A stretch of DNA of 64,000 bases from Actinacidiphila glaucinigra (lineage in GTDB: Bacteria > Actinomycetota > Actinomycetes > Streptomycetales > Streptomycetaceae), in contig NZ_FZOF01000001.1 of assembly GCF_900188405.1 (NCBI RefSeq), forward strand, positions 186,001 through 250,000. The letters run 5' to 3'. Below, piece by piece: positions 43,697-52,669 of the stretch. The notes beneath the pieces were generated by a model. That model was not told where the DNA came from, did no database searches, and worked only from the letters and a program-made list of their open reading frames with translations. The position numbers and the translations under genes were made by a program. Positions within the stretch are counted from its first letter, which is position 1. The number at the start of each line of letters is the position of its first letter.

Positions 43697-44554
43697 TCAG
43701 CGCGACCGCGGCGGCACGCCCGGCGCACCGGGCACGTCCCCCTCGCCGAAGGCCACCGGCGCGCCGAACGCGGCGCGCCGGGTGGCCCGGCGCAGGGCGC
43801 GCAGCACGAACGGGCCCAGGGTCAGGACGAGGACCGCCGTCAGCACCGCACGCGGGACGTCCCAGCCCAGCGAGGTGGCCAGGCAGTACGCGACGAAGCG
43901 GGCGAGGTTGTCCGGGAGCGGGTCGCCCGGCACGAACGAGACCCCGGAGGACGCGCCGCCGAGGTACGGCCAGCCCTGCAGGTTCATGATCGTGCCGTAC
44001 GCGATCGAGGACGCCGCCCCGTACCCGGCGAGGAGGGCGAGTTCGCCCCGGCCGCGCAGCCGGGCGGAGCCGGGGAGCAGGCCCGCGCCGAGCGCCACCC
44101 AGCCCATCGAGAGCATCTGGAACGGCATCCACGGCCCGACCCCGCCCGTGAGCAGGGCCGAGGCGAACATCGTCAGCGCCCCCAGCGAGAAGCCGAAGCC
44201 GGGGCCGAGCACCCGGCCGGACAGCACGACGAGGAAGAACATCGGCTCGATGCCCGCCGTGCCGCCGCCGAGCGGCCGCAGGGCCGCACCCGCGGCGGCC
44301 AGCACGCCCAGCATGGCGACGGACTTGGCGCTCAGGCCGTCCCCGTCGTCGGCGATCGTCGCCATGACGACGGCGAGCAGCAGCGGCAGCAGCAGCGCGA
44401 ACAGCCAGGGCGCGTCCTCGCTGTGGGCGAGTCCGGAGCCCGGGTCGGCGAGCAGCGGCCAGCCGAACGCGGCGACGCCGATGGCGGAGACCAGCGCCAG
44501 CGCGGCTACGGCCCGTCCGCCCAGCCGGACGGCGCGCGGCGGACGCGCGGTCAC
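43697..44554 (-). CDS. ECF transporter S component (cobalamin/cobalt type)
   Basis: 285 residues; GTG 44554 overlaps the ATPase stop (GTGA). About six membrane helices: AVAALALVSAIGVAAFGWPLL, DAPWLFALLLPLLLAVVMA, SVAMLGVLAAAGAALRPLGG, MFFLVVLSGRVLGPGFGFSL and two more. Segments such as GGGTAGIEPMFFLVVLSGRV and SLGALTMFASALLTGGVGPW fit the substrate-binding S proteins annotated as CbrT/cobalamin-like. It is the last gene of the riboswitch-controlled operon, so a corrinoid or cobalt substrate is inferred. Confidence 0.85.
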   Translation of the reverse strand: MTARPPRAVRLGGRAVAALALVSAIGVAAFGWPLLADPGSGLAHSEDAPWLFALLLPLLLAVVMATIADDGDGLSAKSVAMLGVLAAAGAALRPLGGGTAGIEPMFFLVVLSGRVLGPGFGFSLGALTMFASALLTGGVGPWMPFQMLSMGWVALGAGLLPGSARLRGRGELALLAGYGAASSIAYGTIMNLQGWPYLGGASSGVSFVPGDPLPDNLARFVAYCLATSLGWDVPRAVLTAVLVLTLGPFVLRALRRATRRAAFGAPVAFGEGDVPGAPGVPPRSR

Positions 44555-46164
44555 GCCGTACCCGCCAGGGCCGCCCCGACCTGGCCGACCGTCAGCCAGG
44601 GCAGCGGGCCGAGCACCTTGGCCACCTGCGGGGCGAAGGCGGGGGAGGAGACGACGACCTCGGCGGTGGGGCCGTCCGCGACGAGGTCGCCGTCGGCGAG
44701 GACGACGACGCGGTGCGCGAGTTCGGCGGCGAGTTCGACGTCGTGGGTGGCGAGGACGACGGCGTGGCCGTCCGCCGCGAGCGCGCGCAGGTGCGCGGCG
44801 AGACGGGCCTTGGCGGCGTAGTCCAGGCCGCGGGTCGGCTCGTCGAGCAGGATCAGCGGGGGCCGGGCGGTCAGTACGACGGCGAGGGCGAGCGCCAGGC
44901 GCTGCCCCTCCGACAGGTCGCGCGGGTGGGTACCGTCGGCGACCCCGGGCAGCAGTTCGCCGACCAGGGCGCGGCAGGTGCCGGGCGTGGCGCGGGCGTC
45001 GGCGTCGGCGGTGGCGCACTCGGCGGCGACGGTGTCGGCGTACAGCAGGTCCCGGGGGTCCTGCGGGACGAGGCCCACGCGGCGGATCAGCTCCGCGGGC
45101 CGGGCGCGCGACGGCTCCAGGCCGCCGACGCGCACGCTGCCCGAGGTGGGGGCCCGCATCCCGGCGAGGGTGGACAGCAGGGTGGACTTGCCCGCGCCGT
45201 TGCGGCCCATGAGGGCCACGGTCTCGCCGGGCCGTACGGCCAGGTCGACGGCGCGCAGCGCCTCGACGCGGCCGCGGCGGACGGTGAGCCCGGAGACGGC
45301 CGCGACGGGCTCGCCTGTGGCGGGCTTCGGCGGCGCGGGCGGGGTGCGGCCGGCGAGGCGCTCGCGCAGCGGGGCCGCGGCGCGGCGGGCGTCGCGCACC
45401 GACAGCGGCAGCGGCGACCAGCCCGCGAGGCGGCCGAGCGCGACGACCGGCGGACGCACCGGCGAGAGCGCCATCACCTCGGCCGGCGGTCCGGACACCG
45501 GGGCGGCGCCCCCGCCGGGGAGGAGGACGACCTGGTCGGCGTACTGCACGACCCGCTCCAGGCGGTGCTCGGCCATCAGCACGGTCGTCCCCAGGTCGTG
45601 GACAAGGCGCTGCAGGACGGCGAGCACCTCCTCGGCCGCGGCGGGGTCCAGCGCGGACGTCGGCTCGTCCAGCACCAGCACCCGCGGGTGGACGGTGAGG
45701 ACGGAGCCGATGGCGACGCGCTGCTGCTGCCCGCCGGAGAGCGTGCCGATCGGGCGGTCGCGCAGGTCGGCGAGGCCGAGCAGGTCGAGGGTCTCCTCGA
45801 CGCGGCGGCGCATCACGTCGGGGGCGAGGCCGATCGACTCCATGCCGTAGGCGAGTTCGTCCTCGACGGTGTCGGTGACGAAGTGCGCCAGCGGGTCCTG
45901 GCCCACGGTGCCGACGACATGGGCGAGTTCGCGCGGCCGGTGGGTGCGGGTGTCGTGCCCGGCGACGGTGACCCGGCCGGTGAGGACGCCTCCGGTGAAG
46001 TGCGGCACGAGGCCGGAGACGGCGCCCAGCAGCGTGGACTTGCCCGTGCCGGAGGGCCCGACGACCAGGCACAGCTCCCCCTCGGGGACGGTCAGGTCGA
46101 CACCGGCGACGGCGGGCCCGGAGGCGCCGTCGTACGTGACGGAGACCTGCTCGAAGCGGATCAC
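44551..46164 (-). CDS. ECF transporter ATPase, fused A-A' subunits
   Basis: 537 residues from GTG 46164, overlapping the T-component stop (GTGA). Two complete ABC ATPase modules. First: Walker A VVGPSGTGKST (~35), signature TLSGGQQQRVAIG, Walker B VLVLDEPTSALD. Second, from ~285: MGRNGAGKST, DLSEGQRLALALA and LILLDEPTRGLD. Fusion of the two ATPases of an energy-coupling module into one chain is common in actinobacteria. It supplies energy to the T and S components encoded on either side. Confidence 0.92.
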   Translation of the reverse strand: MIRFEQVSVTYDGASGPAVAGVDLTVPEGELCLVVGPSGTGKSTLLGAVSGLVPHFTGGVLTGRVTVAGHDTRTHRPRELAHVVGTVGQDPLAHFVTDTVEDELAYGMESIGLAPDVMRRRVEETLDLLGLADLRDRPIGTLSGGQQQRVAIGSVLTVHPRVLVLDEPTSALDPAAAEEVLAVLQRLVHDLGTTVLMAEHRLERVVQYADQVVLLPGGGAAPVSGPPAEVMALSPVRPPVVALGRLAGWSPLPLSVRDARRAAAPLRERLAGRTPPAPPKPATGEPVAAVSGLTVRRGRVEALRAVDLAVRPGETVALMGRNGAGKSTLLSTLAGMRAPTSGSVRVGGLEPSRARPAELIRRVGLVPQDPRDLLYADTVAAECATADADARATPGTCRALVGELLPGVADGTHPRDLSEGQRLALALAVVLTARPPLILLDEPTRGLDYAAKARLAAHLRALAADGHAVVLATHDVELAAELAHRVVVLADGDLVADGPTAEVVVSSPAFAPQVAKVLGPLPWLTVGQVGAALAGTA

Positions 46165-48053
46165 GGGCGGGCTCCCTTCAGGTGCGCGGGCAGCAGCCCC
46201 AGCAGGACGGCCGCCGCGGGCCACAGCGGCAGCGAGGGCGCGGTCAGCGGCACCACGGGCGGGTCCAGGCCGGCGGGGGAGGCCGCGGCGGCCCAGATCG
46301 TCAGCGCGGCGACGGCCACCCCCGAGGCGGTGATCAGCCATGCCGTCGCGTCCCAGCGGTCGGGGCGGTAGCGGGTGCGGACGGAGCGGCGCCCGCCGAG
46401 CCGCAGCCCGGCGACGGCGGCGGCCAGTCCGGCCAGCAGCAGGGGCAGGCCGTACGCGGCCCCGGTGGCGGCCAGCAGCGCGTACGTGCCCGCGCACAGT
46501 CCGAGCAGCCCGCCGAGGGTGAGCGCGGCGGTCGCCCGGCGCACGGCCGTCGGCACCGCGGCGGTGCGTCCGTATCCGCGGGCGTCCATGGCGGCCGCGA
46601 GGGCGACGGAACGCTCCAGAGCGCCCTCGAGCACGGGCAGGCCGACCTGGAACAGCGCCCGGACGCCCTTCTCCGTGCGGCCCCGCAGTCTGCGGGCCGT
46701 CCGCAGCCGCCGCACGTCGGCGACCAGATGGGGCGCGAACGTCATCGCGACGACCACGGCGACACCCGCCTCGTACAGGACGCCGGGCAGCGACTTCAGC
46801 AGCCGGGCCGGGTTGGCCAGGGCGTTCGCGGCACCGAGGCACGCCAGGAGGGTGGCCAGCCGCATGCCCTCGCGGAAGGCGAACCACAGCCCCTCGGCGG
46901 TCACCCGCCCGCCGAGACGGACGCCCTGCGCCCAGTCGGGGAGCGGCACTTCGGGGAGGGTCAGCACGGTGTGCGTGCCGGGGACCGGCGATCCCAGGAC
47001 GACGGCGAAGACGAGCCGGATGGCGACGACCACCAGGCCCAGGCGCAGGAACGCGGCGTACGACCGCGACCAGGGCGTGTCCGGCACCCGGCACACGGCC
47101 ACGACGTAACCGGCGACGGCGGCGAGCAGCGCGAGCAGCGCGGGGTTCGTCGTCCGCGACGCGGCGGTGGAGAGCCCCAGCGCCCACAGCCACCACGCCC
47201 CGGCGTGCGGCCCGCGCGCCCGGCCTCCCCGTCCGCCTGCCGGGCCCGCACCACCTGCGTGGTCAGGCCGCCGTAGCCGCGACAGCGCGCGCAAGCGGGC
47301 GGAACCGCCGCCGTCCACGCCGCGGGCGACGGCGTGATGGCCGGCCTCCGCAGGCGGCGTGAGGATCCGTCGGATCCGCACCGTCGCGCTCCGCACGGCG
47401 GTTGCGCTGCCCGTGGCGATGGCCTCCGGCAGGAGCCGCGCCGCCGTGACGGCAGCGCGGGTGGCCGGGGTGGGCGAGTCGCCGTGGCTCCGCGCCGCGG
47501 CCCGCGGGATCGATGCCTGGGTGCCGGTGTGGGGTGACCGGCTTGCGGCAGCGACCTCCGCCGGGGCGGGCGGTATGACTGACCGGCCGCAGGCACGTGC
47601 CGCGGCCCGCGCTTGGGGTGGGGTCCGCTTTGCCGTGACGGCAGTATGGGTGGCCGGGGTGGGCGAGTCTCCGCGCCCGCGCAGCCGGGCGAGCAGGGCG
47701 AGGGCCCGCGATGCGGTGGCCGGCGTGATGGCCGGCCCGTCCGCGCGTCCGCCGGTGCCGGCGCGGTGGCGTCGGCCCTCACCGGCGGGCGCCGCGGGCG
47801 GTCGCTCCGGCGCCGTCGGGCCTGCCGAGTCCTCCCGGGTGCGCGGATGCAGCCGGGCGAGGGCGCCCGATACCTCGGCCTGCGCGGCGGTTGCGTCGCC
47901 CGTGCGTGGTTCGGCGGGGGTGCCGGCGGAGGGGAGGTCCGTCCGCCGGGGCCGGGTGGCCGGGCCGGTCAGGTTGTCGCGGTCGCGCGGGCGCAGCCGA
48001 GCCGGCAGCGTGAGGGACCGGGGCGGGCGGGGCAGGGGTGTTGGGGCGGTCAC
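46161..48053 (-). CDS. ECF transporter T component with long low-complexity N-terminus
   Basis: From GTG 48053, which overlaps the previous stop (GTGA), the frame encodes 630 residues. The last ~350 are a normal T component with membrane helices (LLALLAAVAGYVVAVCRV, LGLVVVAIRLVFAVVLG) and the coupling motif AMDARGYGRTA (~515), the Ala-Arg-Gly signature. The first ~280 residues are Ala/Arg/Pro-rich. They include two copies of a repeat encoded at ~47444-47488 and ~47634-47679 (GDSPTPAT..AAVTA). GTG 47318 is an alternative start without a binding site. The extension is unlike ordinary T components (~250 residues). Confidence 0.8.
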   Translation of the reverse strand: MTAPTPLPRPPRSLTLPARLRPRDRDNLTGPATRPRRTDLPSAGTPAEPRTGDATAAQAEVSGALARLHPRTREDSAGPTAPERPPAAPAGEGRRHRAGTGGRADGPAITPATASRALALLARLRGRGDSPTPATHTAVTAKRTPPQARAAARACGRSVIPPAPAEVAAASRSPHTGTQASIPRAAARSHGDSPTPATRAAVTAARLLPEAIATGSATAVRSATVRIRRILTPPAEAGHHAVARGVDGGGSARLRALSRLRRPDHAGGAGPAGGRGGRARGPHAGAWWLWALGLSTAASRTTNPALLALLAAVAGYVVAVCRVPDTPWSRSYAAFLRLGLVVVAIRLVFAVVLGSPVPGTHTVLTLPEVPLPDWAQGVRLGGRVTAEGLWFAFREGMRLATLLACLGAANALANPARLLKSLPGVLYEAGVAVVVAMTFAPHLVADVRRLRTARRLRGRTEKGVRALFQVGLPVLEGALERSVALAAAMDARGYGRTAAVPTAVRRATAALTLGGLLGLCAGTYALLAATGAAYGLPLLLAGLAAAVAGLRLGGRRSVRTRYRPDRWDATAWLITASGVAVAALTIWAAAASPAGLDPPVVPLTAPSLPLWPAAAVLLGLLPAHLKGARP

Positions 48054-48673
48054 GGGCGTTCGCTCCGGCGGCGGCGGACCTGCCAGGCGGCGGCCGCGGC
48101 GACGAGGAGGACGACTCCGGCGGCGCCGTACGTGCCGAGCGCGGGGCCGGGGGAGGAGGTGGGGGCGGGGGGTGCGGCGGCGTCGGCGACCTGTTCGCCG
48201 CAGCCCTTGGCGGGGTAGCCGGCGATGGCGCAGACCAGGCCCGCGGAGTTGTAGCGGAGCGGGGGCGCGACCGCGGCCAGGGCGTCGGCGGAGGTGGCGT
48301 CGGCGGGGACGCGGGCGCAGGCGGTGCGGGCGGCCGGGGCGTCGGCGGCGGTGCCGAAGTCGAGCAGCAGGGCGACGCGCTTGGTGCCCGGGCGGGCCGG
48401 GGTGCCCTCGCAGACGGCGGCGAACCGGGCCGCGCCGCGGGGGCGGGCGGCCGAGTCGGCGTCCGGGCTGACGCCGAAGCGCCAGCCCTCCACGGCACCG
48501 TCGGCGGGGCGGCTGAGTGCGGGCCCGGTCGTGGCGTACGTCCAGGCGCCGGTGGCGGCGTCACGCTGCCAGAAGGACCAGTACCGGTAGCTCGCCGCCT
48601 GCGCGGGCGTCGCGACGAGGGCGGCCAGCAGGGCCATGAGGAGTGCCGCCGCCGTGAGGGGCGGCCGCCTCAC
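48050..48673 (-). CDS. SCO2322-type secreted, membrane-anchored protein
   Basis: 207 residues; GTG 48673 overlaps the upstream stop (GTGA). The signal peptide ends near PAQAAS. The mature part begins YRYWSFWQRDAATGAWTYAT, contains Cys in AAVCEGT, ARTACARV, GLVCAIAG and AKGCGEQ, then a Pro/Ala linker, a membrane helix (AAGVVLLVAAAAAWQV) and a basic tail. It matches what I recall as the SCO2322 family. It always sits with ECF genes in streptomycetes, so a role in capture of the substrate at the outer membrane face is likely. Confidence 0.8.
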   Translation of the reverse strand: MRRPPLTAAALLMALLAALVATPAQAASYRYWSFWQRDAATGAWTYATTGPALSRPADGAVEGWRFGVSPDADSAARPRGAARFAAVCEGTPARPGTKRVALLLDFGTAADAPAARTACARVPADATSADALAAVAPPLRYNSAGLVCAIAGYPAKGCGEQVADAAAPPAPTSSPGPALGTYGAAGVVLLVAAAAAWQVRRRRSERP

Positions 48674-49806
48674 AGCCGGTGCTTCCGGCCGGCGAGCAGC
48701 ACCCCGATGCCGATGCCGGCGACCAGGCAGGCGCCGACGATCCACCACACCGAACCGCCGCCCGAGGAGTCGGGCTTCTGCTGTTCGACCGGGCCGAGGG
48801 CGCTGAGCCGCGTGATGTGGTCCCGCATCGGGTTGCCGGTGGCGTACGCGGCGAGGGAGAGCTGCGCGAGGGCGGTGGGGTTGTCCTTCGCCCAGGCGCC
48901 GGAGTTGGCGGCGAGCCAGTTGTAGGCGCCCTTGGCGGCGTCGAGATGGCCGCCGGCGGAGAGGGCGACGACGGCGTCGGCGGTGGTGCCGAAGTCGGGG
49001 GTCTTCTCGTCGGAGCCCGGGGTGACGGCGTCGAAGTGGCCGCCGCCGGCGGTGAGCCGGGCCGCGAGCCAGGCGGCGCCCGCGTCGGAGGCGCCGCCGC
49101 CGCACCCGTCGCGCACGGGGACGTCCCGGCCGGGGGCCTCCACGACGAGGCCCGCGCCCTCGGCGCCGCGCACGGCGTCGGCGGTGGCCTTGGCGTTGGC
49201 CGCGAGGTCACCCGACGTGGGGTCGGGCTGGTAGGCGAACGCGCCGCCGTCCTTCTTGCCGCAGGCCAGCTGGAGGGAGCGCAGCGCGTCGTAGGGCGAC
49301 AGGCCGTCGGTGGTCACGGACTTGACGTCGGCGCCGGCGGCCTTGAGGCCGCCGATGACGACACCGGTGGAGTCGGCGTCGGAGGCTCCGCCGGGGTTGT
49401 AGGACCAGCCGCCGTCGCGGTTCTGCACCTTGGCGAGCCACTCGGCGGCGCGCTTGACGGGGAAGTCCTGCCCGTGGACGGCGAGCGCCTGGACGGCTAG
49501 GGCGGTGGCGTTGGTGTCCTCGGTCTTCGGGTCGCAGGGCGCCGTCGGATCGGCACGGTACGAGGCGAATCCGCCGTCCGCGCACTGCTGCCCGGCCAGC
49601 CACTTCACCGCGTCACCGGCCGGTTCCGTGTCGGCCGCGTGCAGCGCCAGCAGCGCGTACGACTGGCGCCACACGCCGTCGTACGTGGGATCGGCGTCCC
49701 CGTACAGCGCGGCGGGGGCCGCCGCGGGCGAGGGTGACGGCGACGCGGCTATGAGGAGCGTGCTGAAGGCGGCCAGGGCGGCCGCGGCGGTGCGGCGCAG
49801 GTGCAT
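48670..49806 (-). CDS. Secreted alpha/alpha-toroid (prenyltransferase/squalene-oxidase repeat) protein, likely corrinoid binder
   Basis: 378 residues from ATG 49806. A signal peptide is followed by toroid repeats of the QxxDGGF/W type: WLAGQQCADGGFASYRADP, WLAKVQNRDGGWSYNPGG, NPTALAQLSLAAYAT. These fold as the alpha6/alpha6 barrel also found in terpene cyclases and in human intrinsic factor/transcobalamin. The C-terminus has a membrane helix (WWIVGACLVAGIGIGVLLAG) and KHRL. It is the first gene after a cobalamin riboswitch and is followed by an ECF transporter. I infer that it captures corrinoids outside the cell, not that it cyclises terpenes; it lacks DDTA-type catalytic acids in a usual context. 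Confidence 0.8.
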   Translation of the reverse strand: MHLRRTAAAALAAFSTLLIAASPSPSPAAAPAALYGDADPTYDGVWRQSYALLALHAADTEPAGDAVKWLAGQQCADGGFASYRADPTAPCDPKTEDTNATALAVQALAVHGQDFPVKRAAEWLAKVQNRDGGWSYNPGGASDADSTGVVIGGLKAAGADVKSVTTDGLSPYDALRSLQLACGKKDGGAFAYQPDPTSGDLAANAKATADAVRGAEGAGLVVEAPGRDVPVRDGCGGGASDAGAAWLAARLTAGGGHFDAVTPGSDEKTPDFGTTADAVVALSAGGHLDAAKGAYNWLAANSGAWAKDNPTALAQLSLAAYATGNPMRDHITRLSALGPVEQQKPDSSGGGSVWWIVGACLVAGIGIGVLLAGRKHRL

Positions 49807-49824
49807 CGGGTGGTGCCTTTCGGG

Positions 49825-50035
49825 TGAGCGGTCGCGCAGACGGATGCGGGCGCGCGGTCACGGCACCGGGCTCCGGCTCCGTGTACCTCGACGGAAGAGC
49901 CGCTCCCGTCCGCGCGGGTGCTCCGGCTGGGCCCTCCCCGGGCGGGGACGGCTCACGGTTGCGGGTCAGCGCCGGATTCGCACCGGCTTCCCCCGCTCGG
50001 ACGTGATTGGACTTGGTTGTGTCGAGCACACCTTA
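49825..50035 (-). promoter_or_regulatory. Cobalamin riboswitch
   Basis: On the minus strand the region contains the B12 box in order: GAAGCCGGTGCGAATCCGGC (about 49992-49973), then GCTGACCCGCAACCGTGA. Conserved flanking stems follow (AAGGTGTGCTCGACAC at the 5' side, GGGGACGGCTCA/TGAGCCGTCCCC nearer the gene). It lies 19 bp or more before the toroid gene, so corrinoid binding should reduce expression of the whole five-gene operon. Confidence 0.9.
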
Positions 50036-50080
50036 GCCGGGCCCGCGTGCCGCGCCGTGCCCGGCCTTGTGCGGTCTGCC

Positions 50081-51085
50081 TCACACCGCGGTGTACGCGA
50101 CCGGGTCGGATCCGGGAACCGGTTCGGCGTGCCCGAGCTTGACCAGCCGGCGCAGGTGGGCCTCGGCCTCGGCGACCGCGATGTTCCGGGAGGGGAAGGG
50201 GATCTGCTCCCAGGGGCGGTTCCACTGCATCGCCTCGGCGAGCTGCCACGGGGTGCGGGGGGCCTCGGCGATCAGGGCGCGGAGCGAGGCGAGGCGCGCG
50301 GTGTGGTGGTCCAGCAGCTCGCGTACCCGGGCGCCGGCGCCGGTGAAGGCGTGCTCGTGGGCGGGCAGCACCTCGGCGGGGTCGAGCCGGGCGACGCGTT
50401 CGAGGGAGTCGAGGTAGTCGCCCAGGGGGTCGCCGGCGGTCGCGTCGTCGGGGTCCTCGTACAGGCCGATGTGCGGGGAGATGCCGGGCAGCAGGTGGTC
50501 GCCGGAGAAGAGACGGCGGCCGTCCTCCTCGAAGAGGCAGACGTGGCCGGGGGTGTGGCCGGGGGTCCACATGGCGCGGACGGCGCGGCCGGCCAGCGGC
50601 ACCCGCTCGCCGGGGACGATCTCGCGGTCGGGGAGGGCGGGCCGCAGGCCGGGTACGTCGGCGGCGCGGCGCTCGGCGCGCACCGCCCGCAGCGGGGCGA
50701 GGTGCTCCTCGGGGGCGCCGGCGGCGGCGAGTTTGGTGGCGAGGTAGTCCAGCCACAGGCCCGGCCGGGCGCCGCGGGCCCGGCGGACGACGGCGGTGTC
50801 GGCGGGGTGCATGGCGATCCAGGCGCCGGAGGCCTCGCGGACCTTGCCGGACAGGCCGTGGTGGTCGGGGTGGTGGTGGGTGACGAGGACGCCGTGGACG
50901 TCGGCGAGAGAGGTGCCGAGCGAGGTGAGGCCGTGGGCGAGGGCGTCGTAGGAGGCGGGGTCGTCCCAGCCGGTGTCGACCAGGACGGGGCCGCGGTCGG
51001 TGTCGACGACGTAGACGAGCGTGTGGCCCAGGGGGTTGTCGGGGATCGGGACCGGGATGCTCCAGATGCCGTCGCCGTGCTCCAT
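50081..51085 (-). CDS. MBL-fold metallo-hydrolase
   Basis: 334 residues from ATG 51085 (GAGGGG upstream). Metal motif LVTHHHPDHHGLSG (~70), then WTPGHTPGHVCLF (~170), SGDHLLPG (~190) and PAHEHAF (~240), as in glyoxalase II-like hydrolases. The C-terminal ~70 residues are helical (winged-helix-like end seen in LACTB2-type proteins). It shares a divergent promoter with the aldehyde dehydrogenase gene and an operator like that of the P450/thiolase pair. A thioester or lactone hydrolase role is possible. Confidence 0.88.
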   Translation of the reverse strand: MEHGDGIWSIPVPIPDNPLGHTLVYVVDTDRGPVLVDTGWDDPASYDALAHGLTSLGTSLADVHGVLVTHHHPDHHGLSGKVREASGAWIAMHPADTAVVRRARGARPGLWLDYLATKLAAAGAPEEHLAPLRAVRAERRAADVPGLRPALPDREIVPGERVPLAGRAVRAMWTPGHTPGHVCLFEEDGRRLFSGDHLLPGISPHIGLYEDPDDATAGDPLGDYLDSLERVARLDPAEVLPAHEHAFTGAGARVRELLDHHTARLASLRALIAEAPRTPWQLAEAMQWNRPWEQIPFPSRNIAVAEAEAHLRRLVKLGHAEPVPGSDPVAYTAV

Positions 51086-51130
51086 GAGGTCCCCTCTCAG
51101 CTCCGGTCGCGTGCATTGCCCACCATAACT

Positions 51131-51148
51131 AGAACTGGTATCAGTTCT
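51131..51148. promoter_or_regulatory. Palindromic operator between MBL and ALDH genes
   Basis: AGAACTG-GTAT-CAGTTCT, 18 bp, midway between the divergent starts 51085 and 51202. Its extended form AACTAGAAC-N7-AGTTCTG matches the site at 42365-42386 base for base outside N7, and N7 shares GTA. Confidence 0.7.
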
Positions 51149-51201
51149 GAAGCAGAGTCACTTTCTGACGAGGCATCAGCCAAAGGCGGGACGGGACAGG
51201 C

Positions 51202-52665
51202 ATGGACGGGAACGGGATCGTCGCACACGAACAGCTCTTCATCGGCGGGCAGTTGGTGGACCCGCTGGGCACCGGCACCATCGAGGTCGTCTCGCCCCAC
51301 ACCGAGCAGGTCTTCGCGCGGGTGCCGCACGCCTCCAGGGAGGACGTCGACCGGGCCGTCGCCGCGGCCCGCAGGGCCTTCGACGAGGGCCCGTGGCCGC
51401 GGGCGACCCTCGACGAGCGCATCGAGGTCGTCACCCGGATCAAGGACGCGATCGCCGTACGGCACGAGGAGATCGCCCGCGTCATCAGCTCGCAGAACGG
51501 CTCCCCCTACTCCTGGAGCGTGCTCGCCCAGGCGCTCGGCGCGATGATGGTCTGGGACACCGCGATCACCGTCGCGCGCGGCTTCACCTGGGAGGAACGG
51601 CGGGCCGGTGTGCTCGGCCCGATCCTGGTGCGCCGCGAGCCGGCCGGCGTCGTCGCCGCCGTCGTCCCGTGGAACGTCCCGCAGTTCACCGCGGCCGCCA
51701 AGCTCGCCCCCGCGCTGCTCGCCGGGTGCGCGGTGATCCTCAAGCCGTCGCCGGAGTCACCGCTCGACGCCTACCTGCTCGGCGAGATCGCCGCCGAGGC
51801 GGGGCTGCCCGAGGGCGTGCTGTCGATCCTGCCCGCCGACCGGGAGGTCAGCGAGTACCTGGTCGGACACCCCGGCGTCGACAAGGTCTCCTTCACCGGC
51901 TCGGTCGCGGCCGGCAGGCGCGTCATGGAGGTCGCCTCCCGCAACCTCACCCGCGTGACCCTGGAACTCGGCGGCAAGTCCGCCGCGCTGATCCTGCCGG
52001 ACGCCGACCTGGACACCGCCGTCCCCGGCATCGTCTCGGCCGCCTGGATGAACAACGGCCAGGCCTGCGTCGCCCAGACCCGCATCCTCGCGCCCCGCTC
52101 CCGCTACGACGAGACCGCCGAGCGGCTCGCCTCGGCGGCCTCGGCCCTCGTCGTCGGCGACCCCCTCGACCCCGCCACCCAGGTCGGGCCGCTCGTCGCC
52201 CGCCGCCAGCAGCAGCGCTCCCTGGACTACATCGCCCTCGGCCAGCAGGAGGGCGCCAAGGTCCTCACCGGCGGCGGCCGCCCGCAGGCGCAGCCCACCG
52301 GCTGGTACGTCGAGCCCACCCTCTTCGGCGACGTGTCCAACTCCATGCGGATCGCCCGCGAGGAGATCTTCGGCCCGGTCATCTGCCTGCTGCCCTACGA
52401 GGACGAGGCCGAGGCCGTCCGCATCGCCAACGACTCCGAGTACGGGCTGTCCGGCAGCGTGTGGACCGGTGACGTCGAGCACGGCATCGACATCGCCCGC
52501 CGGGTGCGCACGGGCACCTTCAACGTCAACACCTTCAGCCTCGACATGCTCGGCCCCTTCGGCGGCTACAAGAACTCCGGGCTCGGGCGCGAGTTCGGGC
52601 CCGAGGGGCTGGGCGAGTACCTGGAGCACAAGATGGTCCACCTGCCCGCCGGCTGGGAGGGCTGA
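51202..52665 (+). CDS. Aldehyde dehydrogenase family protein
   Basis: 487 residues from ATG 51202. Motifs: VVPWNVPQFTAAAKLAPAL (~160, cofactor region), SFTGSVAAGRRVMEVA (~230), catalytic Glu in TLELGGKSAALI (~257) and catalytic Cys in NNGQACVAQTRI (~290). EEIFGPVICLLPY lies near the C-terminus. Overall length and motifs match NAD-dependent ALDHs. The ferredoxin gene follows with 4 bp between stop and start, so they form an operon under the shared operator. Confidence 0.92.
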   Translation: MDGNGIVAHEQLFIGGQLVDPLGTGTIEVVSPHTEQVFARVPHASREDVDRAVAAARRAFDEGPWPRATLDERIEVVTRIKDAIAVRHEEIARVISSQNGSPYSWSVLAQALGAMMVWDTAITVARGFTWEERRAGVLGPILVRREPAGVVAAVVPWNVPQFTAAAKLAPALLAGCAVILKPSPESPLDAYLLGEIAAEAGLPEGVLSILPADREVSEYLVGHPGVDKVSFTGSVAAGRRVMEVASRNLTRVTLELGGKSAALILPDADLDTAVPGIVSAAWMNNGQACVAQTRILAPRSRYDETAERLASAASALVVGDPLDPATQVGPLVARRQQQRSLDYIALGQQEGAKVLTGGGRPQAQPTGWYVEPTLFGDVSNSMRIAREEIFGPVICLLPYEDEAEAVRIANDSEYGLSGSVWTGDVEHGIDIARRVRTGTFNVNTFSLDMLGPFGGYKNSGLGREFGPEGLGEYLEHKMVHLPAGWEG

Positions 52666-52669
52666 CCCC

